From NCBI GenBank assembly GCA_031763025.1, contig JASSKH010000028.1, positions 2,294,001 through 2,358,000 on the forward strand: DNA of 64,000 nt, read 5' to 3'. Positions within the stretch are counted from its first letter, which is position 1; each line of letters opens with the position of its first letter. Both the position numbers and the translations under genes were made by a program. The notes beneath the pieces were generated by a model, which saw nothing but the letters and a program-made list of their open reading frames with translations, ran no database searches and was not told where the DNA came from. Shown here in pieces: positions 10,210 to 21,993 of this stretch. Source of the stretch: Macrocystis pyrifera (Eukaryota; Sar; Phaeophyceae; Laminariales; Laminariaceae).

Positions 10210-11682
10210 CACCGAATGCTTTGCGCAAGGAGCTGAACGCCCACAGAAGAGCAGCACGCACACAGCGGCTGTACTGCGCGTGGACACCGACGAGCAGCCT
10301 ACGATCAACTTCGACGACGATTTTGACAAGGGCTTTCAGTTTTAGCTCTTGAAATTTCGCCACCGGAACATCATCCGGGGTCTTTGAGCAAAATTATTAT
10401 CTACGCTGGAGCATCACATCAACACGGGGTCGTCGAAATGACGGTTTACGAGATCCTGTAAAAAGCGCTTGAGATTGTCGGAAAGATACCTTCCGGAATC
10501 GTCACAGCAACTGTTCGCTGAGACTGTCAGAGCTATGGAGTCGTCAACAACAGAAACGTGGGGTTAGCTGAAGAGGTATCTTTCAGGACCGGGCCACCGC
10601 ATCAACTACTACAACTATTGGGATTACCGGGGAGAACGTCTGCTGGATCGCCATGTACATCACCATCTTCTGCAACGCCAGGAGGGACATCTGCGTCACC
10701 CCGAGGTCGCATACATCGTCATCAACTTAACGGCAAGATTTTTTTGTTTCGTAGTACGTAGCACGACACGCTTTCTTTGTACGGGGGGGCGGCAGAAGCG
10801 TGTTAAGCTGCTAGGCTATTTGTGAAAGGTTTCTATATGTTGTGAGTAGCACGACGTATCTTTTCTGTATGGGGCGGACAGAAGCATATAACGTCGGCCG
10901 CTGCTACCACTACTTACTGTAGCTGTTTCTATTTTTTAGTACCGTATGTGTCTGTCTGGTAAATGTATAGTGAGACCCGCACGGTTTCCAAGGTTTTGTG
11001 TGTGATATTTTTCGGTTTGCATGCTATTCCATGGGTCAAACCCGTCACATCAGTAGTATGCCTTTACGTTGCCAGGTTATGCGTTGTAGTTTTTTGCGTC
11101 AGCTGTAGAAGGATTGATCACCCGTCGAAAGCGAAGCAGGAGCAGTTGAAGTTGTTTCGACGTTGCAAAGGAGCAACGAAACTTTGTTGCGACATAGCAA
11201 TGGATTCCACTTCGTTAATATGCAGACAAGTAGTTCAGACAAACACTGACCAAGTAACCAGAGTCAGATAGTTTTGGGGAGATATATTGAAAGGTTAATT
11301 TATTCTTGATCGAATACATGATCGGGATATAGTTCACGTCTGATGACTCTAGTATAGTATACCGGTAAACTCGCATTTAACATGCAAGAGCACGTATTTA
11401 CAGGTACAATACGTATAGTAAAGCAGCAGAATATGTTTTGTTTTGTTTGCTTGGCTTCATGTCTTTCCTTTAGACACATATCATATTATATTACTAGTAG
11501 ATACCTAATTGGTTCCTGCCAGCAGCATTTCCCCCGCAACAATTAAATTTATTGTTGTGTGCATTTTGGAATTATGGCATGTAACGCAGAGAAGTAACAT
11601 AATTGGACGATTCGAGTTGATAGTTGAACAGGTTGATAGTTGAACAGCAACTTGGCTTTATGTCCCATCCATCGAGAGGTCG
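10210..11682 (+). other. Interior of the copia-type element, no recognisable domains
   Basis: Remaining internal sequence between the gag-like frame and the right LTR. It has AT-rich stretches and no convincing coding region. A near-duplicate pair of STOP-rich blocks (GCACGACACGCTTTC... and GCACGACGTATC...) is visible at 10760-10890. Confidence 0.6.
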
Positions 11683-12235
11683 TATTAAAGATAGCTACGT
11701 TGTTACGCAACAGCAGCGTTGGCAGTAGTCAGTTGCTACACAACAACAATAACAATAGTCAGTAGCCTATCGGTTCGCTGTCGGGACATAGCTAGTCATC
11801 TGTTGATATAGTTCGTAGAGTACAACAGTACACTGAGCTGTCATACGAGTAGCAGTTTGTTCAGAATGCGGGATTACTTGTTACGGTTCAGTACGCGGTG
11901 GAACTGTAGAACCCCGAACAACAGGCTGAGTTCTCCCGAGTTTTGCTTGTTTTTAGTTTTGAGGTTACACTGCATTTCGAGGGTCCGGGGTCCCTCTGCA
12001 GTATTTTTGTTTTGAGTTATAGATCGAGATGCGACACACGTGCACAACGCACACTCGCCCACTCTCTTTCTCTCCCCACCTGTCTCCTCTGCGAGACTGC
12101 AATAATCAACGACAAGGCCTTGGAGTGCCATCTCTTTCATCATCAGCTCTTTCGAGCTCGAAGCTCATGCTTTACCAGTCGGTTAACATCGATTGAAGTG
12201 CTTGCCTCTGCCACATGCAAGGAAAATGCTCAATA
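11683..12235 (+). repeat. Right LTR of the copia-type element
   Basis: 553 bp, nearly identical to 8914-9465; followed by the duplicated TGGTT. Confidence 0.9.
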
Positions 12236-12337
12236 TGGTTGAGTTTTTCACTGCGGCTATTATTGATGCGATCGAAAAAGAGGTACTACCCCCCCACGTC
12301 GACACCGCAGACATGGATGGTGTGAGTCTGCCGAAAC

Positions 12338-14275
12338 TTGGCTGCGTTCATATTAGCATGGACAGCGAGGGAGGATGCACGGCAATTCTTGCGTGCCCAC
12401 CCCCGGGATAGAACCGCGTGGAAGACACTGAGATCTGCGTGTGCGAACCTGCAGAAGGTGATTGCCGCAGGACTGCATGCGTACTTCGAAGCGTACCTCG
12501 CTGAAACCGAACGACTCCTAGCGAACAACGACCAGAGAGGCTTTTACAAGCACCTTAAGAGTACGGTAGGATTGGAAGGGACTAAAGCGAGAAGCGAACA
12601 GTTCATTAGGGACGAGGATGGCACGCTGTTGCGGGATAAGGTGCGAATTCGTGAACGGTGGGGGGGGGTTTACCACAAACGTTTGAACACGAAATCGCTT
12701 AAACTCGATTCCACGATCATCGACCTCTTGCCACCACGACCGCTTAAACTGTCGCTCGGAGATGAACCATCCATGGACGAGATGACGGAAGCACTTAAGG
12801 GGATGTCAAATTCAAATTGGAAAGCTGTCGGGCCAGATGGTCTCCCGGCATAACTCCTGAAAATCGACCACCCCGCATTCGCCCAGTGCTTTCACAACAT
12901 CCTTGTCAATGTTTGGGTAACAGGAGAAGTCCCCCAGCAATGGAAAGATGCGATCATCAAGGTCCTTCACAAAAAGAAGGACCGAACTGATTGCAATAAC
13001 TACAGAGGCATTTCGCTTGTTGCCCACGCAGGCAAAGTCTTGTTGAAAATCGTCGCGTCCCGCCTCAGCAACTACTGCGAGACCGAGGAATTACTCCCGG
13101 AGGAACAGTGCGTCTTCCGCCCCGCACGATCAACGACTGATATATTGTTCGTCGTGCGCCGGTTGCAAGAGCTTGGAAGACAGAGGAAAACCCCCCTGTG
13201 CTTGTGCTTCATCGATCTGCAGAAAACGTACGACTCTGTCGACCGAGAGCTGTTACGGGAAGCACTCACACGTTTTGGCGTACCAACCAAGATGCTGAGA
13301 ATTATCCGTAATTTCCACGATGGCATGCGGGCTCGCGTGCGTACGGATGACGGCGAGCACTCTGAATGGTCCGATGTCACGCAGGGGCTGCGGCAAGGCT
13401 GTGTGCTGTCACCGTTACTGTTCTACGTATTCTTCGCTGCTGGGTTGCACGTCGTACTAGTACGCTTTAGCCATGACGAAGCCATCGTAAGGGATTTGGT
13501 CCAACTCAGTGATGCTGGAGTAGTCGGAACAGAGGAGTAGGAGTCGTTGGCGTGCGTGCGAAGGGCTGTATGGGGCATGTTGTACGCCGATGACGCAGGG
13601 ATTGTCTCAAAGTCGGCTGAAGGGCTCGCGACAATGACGACAGTCATTGTGACTGTATTCGAAGCAGCAGACCTTACGGTGTCGGAAAAGAAGACAGAGA
13701 CTATGCCTCTACAAACGCCAGACCAGAAAACCCTCGCACCACCGCTCGTTATCGAAGCAACAGGCCAGAGGTATAAGCAGACGGCCCAGTTCTTATACCT
13801 AGGCGGCATTATCAACCAAAACGCTGACCTCTCGCTCGAAATCGACCGACGGATCCGTCTCATGCGAGCATGCCTCAAACAGTTCGGCCCGGAGCTGTAT
13901 GATAGGACGACCGCCCCCCTTAGCCTGAAAGTCCGAATGCTGAAGGCCGAGGTGATTGAGACCCTGCTGTACGGGCGTGTGACGTGGACCCTCAGAGCGG
14001 AACACTTTGCCAAGCTTCGAACGGCTCACCGCCAAGTCCTGTTGCGAGTCATTGGCTTCCAGCGCCGACTTCGTACTGACCATGCCACCCTCTCGTACGC
14101 GAAGGCCCTCAAGATGACACCTTGCGAGAGCATCGAAACGACCATCCGCAAACGGCGTCTCTTCTTCGCGGGGGGGGTGGCACGGCAAAGCAAGGATCGA
14201 TTACGCAGTCGGGTAATGTTCGGGACGCTTGCTGGTGGGGAGAACCCGAGACCTGGCGGACAGGTCAAGACTTGA
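12338..14275 (+). pseudogene. LINE-1 copy B reverse transcriptase region
   Basis: Broken coding region in pieces 12338-12853, 13040-13540 and 13547-14275. It shares with copy A a TAA in the conserved GPDGLPA-LLK block (here 12851) and a TGA after GGQVKT (here 14273). Private damage includes a TAG near 13538 and an altered [11 protein letters not shown] motif. Motifs seen: [27 protein letters not shown]. Its former role was target-primed reverse transcription of the LINE RNA. Confidence 0.85.
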
Positions 14276-14279
14276 CATA

Positions 14280-15540
14280 GATGCATAGTCGAAGACCTTA
14301 TGGAGTTCCGAGCCACCGAAGGGTCAACGGAACTTGCTCCCTTGGTGTTTGGAGTTGAGACCGCGCTGTGGCCCACTGCTGCAAAAAAGGCGGGGAAGTG
14401 GTACCGGGGGATCCTGGAAGCAGCCGAACGGTTCATGGTGAGGTGGCACGAGGCTGAGGCTGAGCTGAGTAGGCAGCGCCGCGCATCCGCCGTGGGTGGT
14501 GTCCAAGGGAAAGGGGGGGTGGGGCGGAAACAAGAGGAGTAGCAGAAAACCCGACCAAGGGAATGCGGAGAGGGGGGGGGGAGGGAGAGGAGCAGTAGAA
14601 GGGAAACTGCAGTGGACGAAAGTAGGAAGGAGATGGCAGACAGGGTAGCAAGGTACCGGGCAGACTAAGAAGTAGAACATGCCTATACTACTCGTACCAC
14701 CAACTGGTGCAGCTGGTTCGAACGTGGTCTTCCTTCGTCTTCCTTTTGTTTTTGTTTATTTTTGTTTCATTGTATTTTCTTCTTTTGCGCTGACCCTATG
14801 TGATTTTCATTTTATTTTCTTTCTCTTGCTTTCTCCGATTGATAAGCCTTAATGAAGGAGTCGTGAGGCGTGGGTGGATGACGAGCCTGCTTTGCTTGTT
14901 TCGTATTGTCTGCTTTGCTTGTTTCGTATTGTCTGACGCCGAGGGGCCGGGCATAGTTGACGAACGCTGGACGATGGTGGCAGACAGGGTAGCAAGGTAC
15001 CAGGCGGGCCAGCAGGGAGACCCTGGCTGTGCTACTCGTACCATAAACTGCTGCCGCTACCTGGAGGATGCCTTGTGCTTTGTTTGGTTTGCCTGTTATA
15101 TTCCCTTGGTTCTTAGTCTTACTCTGTTGACGACGACTAGTGGTGTTTTTCTTCTTTTTTTCCTTTTTTTTTTTTGCAATTCGTTCTTTTCAAGTGTCTG
15201 CCAGATCCCCTTCGGGGGGGGCACGATGGTTTGTTTTATATATACCAGGTATATTTTTTTTTTCTTGTTTCTTTTTCTCTTTCGAATTGTCTTCGTTGTT
15301 TTTATTTGTTTTTTTTTCTCTTTGTTTCGCTTCGTTTCTCTAGGTCATAAAATGTGTATATCGTGCCTGTCGTACGCAGTATGATGACATGGCAACACAT
15401 TGCATACGTGGCAACGTAGTATCTCTGTGGCGTAGCTTTGTAACCACAGAACTTGTATCTCTCTCGGATTGAAGAATCGGCACGGACACTGATTGTGCTG
15501 GATGTCGACGGGTAGAAAGAACGGCTTAATGTGAAGAAAA
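14280..15540 (+). other. LINE-1 copy B distal coding remnant and 3' untranslated region
   Basis: After the shared TGA the frame continues (CIVEDLMEFRATEGSTE..., to about 14540) and then becomes a long non-coding tail with T-rich blocks, equal to that of copy A at 22000-23237. Confidence 0.75.
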
Positions 15541-15566
15541 CAACAACAACAACAACAACAACAACA

Positions 15567-15950
15567 TGTTCTGCAATGTGCAGCATGAGCTTCACCGTTG
15601 ATCGATCAAAACAATCCCTGAAAGAAGAAATCCTTATTGTTGTTTAACCTGGTATATCGCGAAAAGACTGATCCTCAACCATCGTAGCTGTCGAGCAAGT
15701 GGTCATTAGTATTGATATTAATAACAGTGTGCTTCGACCATATGTTAGTGTCGAATAGGCACCATACTAACGACCTGGTAGGAGGAATGCGACCAATGAC
15801 CTGGGGATGGAACGCTGATGAGGAATAGGATATACTATTCGTACCGGTACCTAAAATGAAATGATGTGGGGAGTGGAAATTGGGAAACGGCTGGCAGAGA
15901 AGTGTATGAGGGATACTGCTGATTTACGTATGTATATAACATGCGTCCCC
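15567..15950. other. Spacer
   Basis: AT-rich sequence between the LINE-1 tail and a SINE. Nothing recognisable. Confidence 0.5.
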
Positions 15951-15951
15951 G

Positions 15952-16283
15952 GTGGCTTGGTAGGTGGTCCGCGAGCCTATCAAGATCAATTTCGTGAGTT
16001 CGAGTCTCACCGAGTGCATGCTCATAGGGACTTTTTCTTGCATAAAATTGATTATTAGCGGAAAGCGCGAAAGCGTGAGTTAGCTGTACATTCGATGAAA
16101 ATCGACGAGCAGTGGGAATGCTGAACCCTATGCGCGATAAAAAATAAAGGCACGTACCGTGGGGGAGAAGGGACGACACCTGTGACCACGGCTTGTCCAG
16201 AAGATCGTCGAGGGTAAAACCTCCTACGAGTGGGCTGGAAAGTAAAAGTGATGATAAAAAAAAAAATAATAATAATAATAATA
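15952..16283 (+). mobile_element. SINE S1 copy a (tRNA-headed)
   Basis: Starts with a box A-like TGGCTTGGTAGGTGG (15953) and box B GAGTTCGAGTCTC inside a T-arm-like GTGAG-TTCGAGT-CTCAC (15995-16011). The body is about 260 bp and the tail is A-rich with (AAT)n at 16256-16283. The same body occurs at 52204-52525 and 61721-62036. RNA polymerase III promoter boxes plus an A-rich tail define a SINE. Confidence 0.85.
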
Positions 16284-16378
16284 TGCATACATGTTTCATC
16301 TTCATCTCATCTGCAGCGTTGTCTTATTAATAGCTACTATTAATATTATAATAGTTGATGTTTTTTCTTTAGCTCGCT

Positions 16379-16838
16379 TTTTTTTTCAAGTGCCTGCCAC
16401 ATCCCCTGCGGGGAGGCACGACAGTTTTTCTCTTTTTAGTTCACTTTTTCTCTTTCGATTTGTTTTCTATATGTTCTTTGTTTTTCTTTAGTTTTCTCTC
16501 TTTCACAGAATGTGTATGTCGTGCCTGTCATATCCAGTGTGCGTGTTCTTCATATTAAACCGTTCTTTCTACGCGTCGACATCCAGCACAACCAGTGTCC
16601 ATGCCGATGGTTCAATCCTAGAGAGATACAAGTTCTGTGGTCACAAAGCTACGCCACAGAGATACTATTAGTACTATGTTGCCACGTATGCAGTGCGTTG
16701 CCATGTCATCATACTGCGTACGACAGGCACGACATACACATTCCATGACCTACCGAAACGAAACAAAGAGAAAAACAACAAAAGCAAAGAAGACAATTAT
16801 TCGAAAGAGAAAAAGAAAGGGCAAATGCCAAAATCAGG
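16379..16838. mobile_element. LINE-1 tail pair in inverted arrangement (copy E)
   Basis: 16379-16535 is a plus-strand LINE-1 3' UTR segment (TTTCAAGTGCCTGCC... to ATGTGTATGTCGTGCCTGTC). 16541-16838 is a minus-strand segment of the same region (complement of GAACGGTTTAAT through GTCGTGCCTG and the T-rich block). The two halves overlap in content, forming an imperfect hairpin with about 5 bp between. This is the shape left by twin priming or by inverted double insertion. Confidence 0.75.
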
Positions 16839-17540
16839 TATACCTGATCCGTTTGAGCCAAAATCAGGTACATCCTAAAACCAAGTAAAAAACGTGCGCC
16901 ACGAGCGGTGTGATGTCCATTGACAATCCGGTAAAAAAAGAAGGCGCCTAAAGCATTAAGCGTGCCGCATGGCCTCCAAAATCTGAATTGTTTTGTTTCC
17001 TTCAGGGTCTATCATAGGTACCACGGGCTCCACTTGGACCTGCAGAGAGTCACTATTAATATGCTTCGTTTGTTTACCCACGGCGGGAGCGCCGAGCGTA
17101 TTTACTCTGGCGCCCCCCCCCCGTTGACAGCTTTAAAGCTTCCGGACCGTCCTCGCGGAACCGCCTTCTTTATCTTGCCGTACCAAACCTGAGACTACCT
17201 CGACGCGGGGTGGTGCAGACGAAACGCCGAGTGTCCATGGTGCTGTAAAGACTGCTGTGAACATAGAAAACAACAGAGTACACACAACAACTAACTGAAG
17301 CACATCGCACACCCCAAAGGAGAAAAAGTTAAATCAGCGTACGCATGTATGCATTGTATATACCAGGTACGTACTTTTACGTACGACGTACGAGTACAGA
17401 GTTTATACGTCAATACAGAAGAATTCAACCGAGGGAGGGCAAACGCATACGGAGAGAAAACACAGCAGTGTACGTATGGCCTCTCTGATTGGTTCAAAGT
17501 TTGCCAAAATCAGTTGAAAGCTAGACAGAGTAGAAAAAAA
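16839..17540. other. Spacer with short hairpin motifs
   Basis: Contains GCCAAAATCAGGTATACCTGAT-like pieces at 16829-16875 related to the tandem hairpins at 17541, a poly(C) run at 17116, and a TACCAGGTA site at 17361. No gene seen. Confidence 0.5.
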
Positions 17541-17853
17541 CAGGTGTACCTTGGCCTTTTCGTGCCAAAATCAGTTACAATGTCAGCTTGGCCAATAGCA
17601 GTGCTCCTGGTGCGTGTTTATACTTGATTTCAGTATGTAACTGTTTTTGGCACGAAAGTGGCCAGGTATACCTGATTTTGGCAAAAACCCTAGAAAAAAT
17701 CAGGTGTACCTTGACCTTTTCGTGCCAAAATCAGTTACAATGTCAGCTTGGCCAATAGCAGAGGGTTCCTGGTGCGTGTTTTATACTTGATTTCAGTATG
17801 TAACTGTTTTTGGCACGAAGGTGGCCAGGTATACCTGATTTTGGCAAAAACCC
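17541..17853. repeat. Two tandem units of a 160-bp hairpin element
   Basis: Period 160 bp (17541 and 17701). Each unit has inverted arms: CAGGTGTACCTTGGCC-TTTTCGTGCCAAAATCAGTTACA on the left and TGTAACTGTTTTTGGCACGAAAGTGGCC-AGGTATACCTG on the right. The loop contains TCAGCTTGGCCAATAGCAG. Likely a MITE or snapback element duplicated in tandem. Confidence 0.8.
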
Positions 17854-17988
17854 TAAAAAAAAGAGATGACGATTTTGGAGCTCGTCGTATATGTCAGACA
17901 ACTATTGCAGAAGTACTACTCGTATAAGGGAGAGGCGGAGAGTTTCGAAACTGCATTCATTCGGCAACAAAAATAGACAATCCTACTA

Positions 17989-18095
17989 TTACGGGGGACC
18001 ATAGTAAATAGGACCAAATGTTATTAATAAAAAAAAAGGTGAATATATAGATTTTTACGTATACGATAGGTCCGATAAACTATGGTCCCCCGTAA
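17989..18095 (+). repeat. MITE-A copy 3
   Basis: Complete, both ends intact (TTACGGGGGACC...GGTCCCCCGTAA), TA on both sides. Confidence 0.92.
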
Positions 18096-18295
18096 TAGAG
18101 ACTGAGACAGGTAATGTAAGCTCCGTTTGATGTTCTTGTTAGATGATTATACTGCAAACAGGTCTTGATACACCACCAGTCAGAGTGGTACTAGATAGCA
18201 TTATAACACTCGTTGTACGTACGAGTATAAGACGCCATAAAACACTTCCCATCGGACGAACGATTTTTAATAAGTTGAGTGGTTTTCTCGACGCC

Positions 18296-18399
18296 GCAGG
18301 GGGACCATGGTAAGCAGGACCTGCGGTACACCCAAAAACCTATATGTTTCCCTATTTTTACTAACAATACTTGGTCCTGTTTACTATGGCCCCCCGTAA
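18296..18399 (-). repeat. MITE-A copy 4
   Basis: Left terminus diverged (GCAGGGGGACC), right end CCCCCGTAA followed by TA. Confidence 0.85.
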
Positions 18400-18561
18400 T
18401 AGTAGTATACGCCGAGCGACGGACTTATATATATTATATACTGCCTCTTTGTCTTCGGCCTGCCCCGTCCTTGGGGTGGGCCGAGGAAGTCCGCAAGGAT
18501 CTGCAACGGTCTAGCGACAGTCACACGAACATCGAGCTTCTGGCTGAGTAGAGAGGGTACC

Positions 18562-19827
18562 TTGCGCGGTCCGGCTGGTGGCCTGGTCGCTTTAAGGACC
18601 GCGTGGGGTGGTGGTGATGTTTTTTTCTTCTTAACCCCGACGCCAAGGAGTTCATCCCTCTGGCGGGACGGGTACATCACCACAGCAGAGAGCGCTACAC
18701 GGGCAGTCGGGGGAGTGGAGAGGCTGGCCACAGCGTGGGTATGCATGCACGACAGGAAGGATGGGAATGTCGGCGTTGGCTGGGACGGCTGCACCCAGCC
18801 AACGGGACGGCTGCACCCAGCCAACGGAAACCAAGGCGCGTACCGGGCTACGAAACGGAGAGCCACTTTCGCCATAGAGAAGAAAAAGAAACAAAAGAAG
18901 AAAAAAAGGAGGCGGGGACGAGCCTCACGTCGGCTGGCAAAGAAATCAGCACGCGAGGTTCGTAAGAGACAGAAGGAGGCACTGGTCGCGGTAGCGACCT
19001 ACAATGTGCGCACCCTGGCTGTAAAGGGGAAGAACGGGCACGGACACGACGAGAGTGTACTGGCGAAGGGACGGCAACTCGGCTGTGACTTCATTGGCCT
19101 GCAGGAAACCCGGAGGACCGGTAGCACGACGTTTCGTGCGGCAGGGTATCGCGTTTTCTGTTCAGGTCAGGAAACAACAGCTGCTAGGCAAGGGCTGTAC
19201 GGAGTAGGTCTAGCTGTGAAGGAATCGTTGTGCAGTAAGGCTGTGTGCACTCATCAGTTCATTGACGAGCGGCTTATGTCTATGCGCTTTGAGCTGGCTA
19301 GAAAATACGAGGCAGTTAATTTCGTCGTCGCGTATGCTCCAACTGATTGTACCAAAGACGTTGGACTGAAACGTAGCTTCTGGCAGAAGCTGGAGGACTT
19401 GGTGGAAAAGATCCCGACGAAAGAGTGTCTGTTTGTACTGATGGATGCCAACGCGCGAACTGGACAGAGGATGGAAGGGTGTGGTGATGATGAAAATAGA
19501 GTGCTTGGAGCATATGGGCGTGATGTTCGTAATGATAATGGCAGACGACTCCTGTCGTTCGCCACCAATTGCAAGTTAGCTCTCACCAACACGTTTTTCA
19601 GCACGCGCAAGGGTGGGATTTCGCATACACACAACGGCACCAGCCCGAGTGACCGTAAGCGGATCGACTACATCCTGACCCGTCAAGCCCATCGACCTAG
19701 AGTACAAGATGTTAAAGTCGTCCCACAGCCTCCTGCCCCAGCTAAGGCTGACTCAGACCACAACATCTTGTATGTCAAAGTCCGACTCAGTGGTCACTTT
19801 GCGTCCAACAGACAAATACCTACGTAG
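18562..19827 (+). pseudogene. LINE-1 copy A: AP-type endonuclease region
   Basis: 421 codons. The basic N-terminal stretch (KKKKQKKKKRRRGRASRR, residues about 107-124) is followed by an exonuclease/endonuclease/phosphatase fold: ATYNVRTL (N), GLQETRR (QE), VAYAPTD, LMDANARTG (D-x-N), RKRIDYILT and SDHNILYV (SDH). All catalytic-type motifs are present. The frame ends in TAG at 19825. The next conserved segment (RREFDRQLFMSDGKCRERVV) lies in another frame, so at least one frameshift near 19805 and another near 20060 separate it from the reverse transcriptase. Former role: nicking target DNA to prime reverse transcription. Confidence 0.85.
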
Positions 19828-20058
19828 ACCGACAAAACGCCGAGAGTTCGACAGGCAGCTTTTTATGTCCGATGGAAAGTGTCGTGAACGAGTAGTCGCG
19901 AGGGTCATCTCCACTCTCAACCAGCCTAACCAGCCCCGTAATACGTCTGGCATGGTTGAGTTTTTCACTGCGGCTATTATTGATGGGGTCGAAAAAGAGG
20001 TATCACCCCCCCTCCACGTCGCCACCGCAGACATGGATGGTGTGAGTCTGCCGAAACC

Positions 20059-21993
20059 GTGACCGCATTCATATTAGCATGGACAGCGAGGGAGGATGCA
20101 CGGCAATTCTTGCGTGCCCACCCCCAGAATAGAACCGCGTGGAAGACACTGAGATCTGCGTGTGCGAACCTGCAGAAGGTGATTGCCGCAGGACTGCAGG
20201 CGTACTTCGAAGCGTACCTCGCTGAAACCGAACGACTACTAGCGAACAACGACCAGAGAGGCTTTTACAAGCACCTTAAGAGTACGGTAGGATTGGAAGG
20301 GACTAAAGCGAGAAGCGAACAGTTCATTAGGGACGAGGATGGCACGCTGTTGCGGGATAAGGTGCGAATTCGTGAACGGTGGGGGAGGTTTTACCACAAA
20401 CTTTTGAACACGAAATCGCTTAAACTCGATTCCACGATCATCGACCTCTTGCCACCACGACCGCTTAAACTGTCGCTCGGAGATGAACCATCCATGGACG
20501 AGATGACGGAAGCACTTAAGGGGATGTCAAACTGGAAAGCTGTCGGGCCAGATGGTCTCCCGGCATAACTCCTGAAAATCGACCACCCCGCATTCGCCCA
20601 GTGCTTTCACAACATCCTTGTCAATGTTTGGGTAACAGGAGAAGTCCCCCAGCAATGGAAAGATGCGATCATCAAGGTCCTTCACAAAAAGAAGGACCGA
20701 ACTGATTGCAACAACTACAGAGGGATTTCGCTTGTTGCCCACGCAGGCAAACTCTTGTTGAAAATCGTCGCGTCGCGCCTCAGCAACTACTGCGAGACCG
20801 AGGAATTACTCCCGGAGGAACAGTGCGGCTTCCGCCCCGCACGATCAACGATTGATATGTTGTTCGTCGTGCGCCGGTTGCAAGAGCTTGGAAGACAGAG
20901 GAAAATCCCCCTGTACTTGTGCTTCATCGATCTGCAGAAAGCGTACGACTCTGTCGACCGAGAGCTGTTATGGGAAGCACTCACACGTTTTGGCGTACCA
21001 ACCAAGATGCTGAGAATTATCCGTAATTTCCACGATGGCATGCGGGCTCGCGTGCGTACGGATGACGGCGAGCACCCGGAATGGTTTGATGTCACGCAGG
21101 GGCTGCGGCAAGGCTGTGTGCTGTCACCGTTACTGTTCAACGTATTTTTCGCTGCTGCGTTGCACGTCGTACTAGTACGCTTTAGCCATGACGAAGCCAT
21201 CGTAAGGGATTTGGTCCAACTTAGTGATGCTGGAGTAGTCGGGACGAAGGAGCAGGAGCCGTTGGCGTACGTGCGAAGGGCTGTATGGGGCATGTTGTAC
21301 GCCGATGACGCAGGGATTGTCTCGAAGTCGGCTGAAGGGTTCGCGAAAATGATGACAGTCATCGTGACTGTCTTCGAAGCAGCAGGCCTTACGGTGTCGG
21401 AAAAGAAGACAGAGACTATGCTTCTACAAACGCCAGACCAGAAAACCCTCGCACCACCGTTCGTTATCGAAGCAGCAGGCCAGAGGTATAAGCAGACGGC
21501 CCAGTTCTTATACCTAGGCGGCGTTATCCACGAAAATGCTGACTTCTCGCTCGAAATCGACCGACGGATCCGTCTCATGCGAGCATGCCTCAAACGGTTC
21601 GGCCCGGAGCTGTATGATAGGACGACCGCCCCCCTTAGCCTGAAAGTCCGAATGCTGAAGGCCGAGGTGATTGAGACCCTGCTCTACAGGTGTGTGACGT
21701 GGACCCTCAGAGCGGAACACTTTGCCGCCAAGCTTCGAACGGCTCACCACCAAGTCCTGTTGCGAGCCATTGGCTTCCAACGCCGACTTCGTACTGACCA
21801 TGCCACCCTCTCGTACGCGAAGGCCCTTAAGATGACACGTTGCGAGAGCATCGAAACGACCATCCGCAAACGGCGTCTCTTCTTCGCGGGGGGGGTGGCA
21901 CGGCAAAGCAAGGATCGATTACCCAGCCGGGTGATGTTCGGGACGATTGCTGGTGGGGAGAACCCGAGACCTGGCGGACAGGTTAAGACTTGA
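20059..21993 (+). pseudogene. LINE-1 copy A: reverse transcriptase region
   Basis: One frame interrupted by TAA at 20566 within GPDGLPA-LLK and ended by TGA at 21991. Motifs: [51 protein letters not shown] (about 21097-21150), [16 protein letters not shown] (about 21292-21340) and [10 protein letters not shown]. The YADD catalytic site is intact. Downstream of the TGA the frame goes on (HRCVVEDLREFRATEGSTE), suggesting that it once read through a Trp codon. Confidence 0.88.

Larger units (their letters stand above)
8914..12235 (+). mobile_element. Ty1/copia-type LTR element inserted in LINE-1 copy B (fossil)
   Basis: Bounded by two direct LTRs (8914-9465 and 11683-12235) with termini TATTA...CAATA and a 5-bp target duplication TGGTT (8909-8913 and 12236-12240). 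The host LINE sequence continues across the duplication. Next to the left LTR is GGTTATGAGCCCCGACG, the reverse complement of the anticodon-arm region of initiator tRNA-Met (GGGCTCATAACC). Drosophila copia and its relatives use such a half-tRNA primer. Interior: a gag-like frame at 9688. At about 3.3 kb it is short for the family and looks broken. The LTRs differ at only about 1 percent of sites by eye, so the insertion is recent. Confidence 0.9.
8892..15566 (+). mobile_element. LINE-1 copy B, 5'-truncated, split by an LTR element
   Basis: The first 22 bp (CGTAATACGTCTGACATGGTT) match copy A at 19937-19958. The LTR element 8914-12235 follows, and LINE sequence resumes at 12236 with a duplicated TGGTT. 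The reverse transcriptase region (12338-14275) shows the FIDLQK-YDSV block, [14 protein letters not shown] at about 13384-13425, LYADDAGI at 13577-13600 and LYLGGII at 13794-13815. Compared with copy A there are extra frame breaks, and the endonuclease region is missing. The 3' end is a (CAA)n tail at 15540-15566. Confidence 0.85.
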
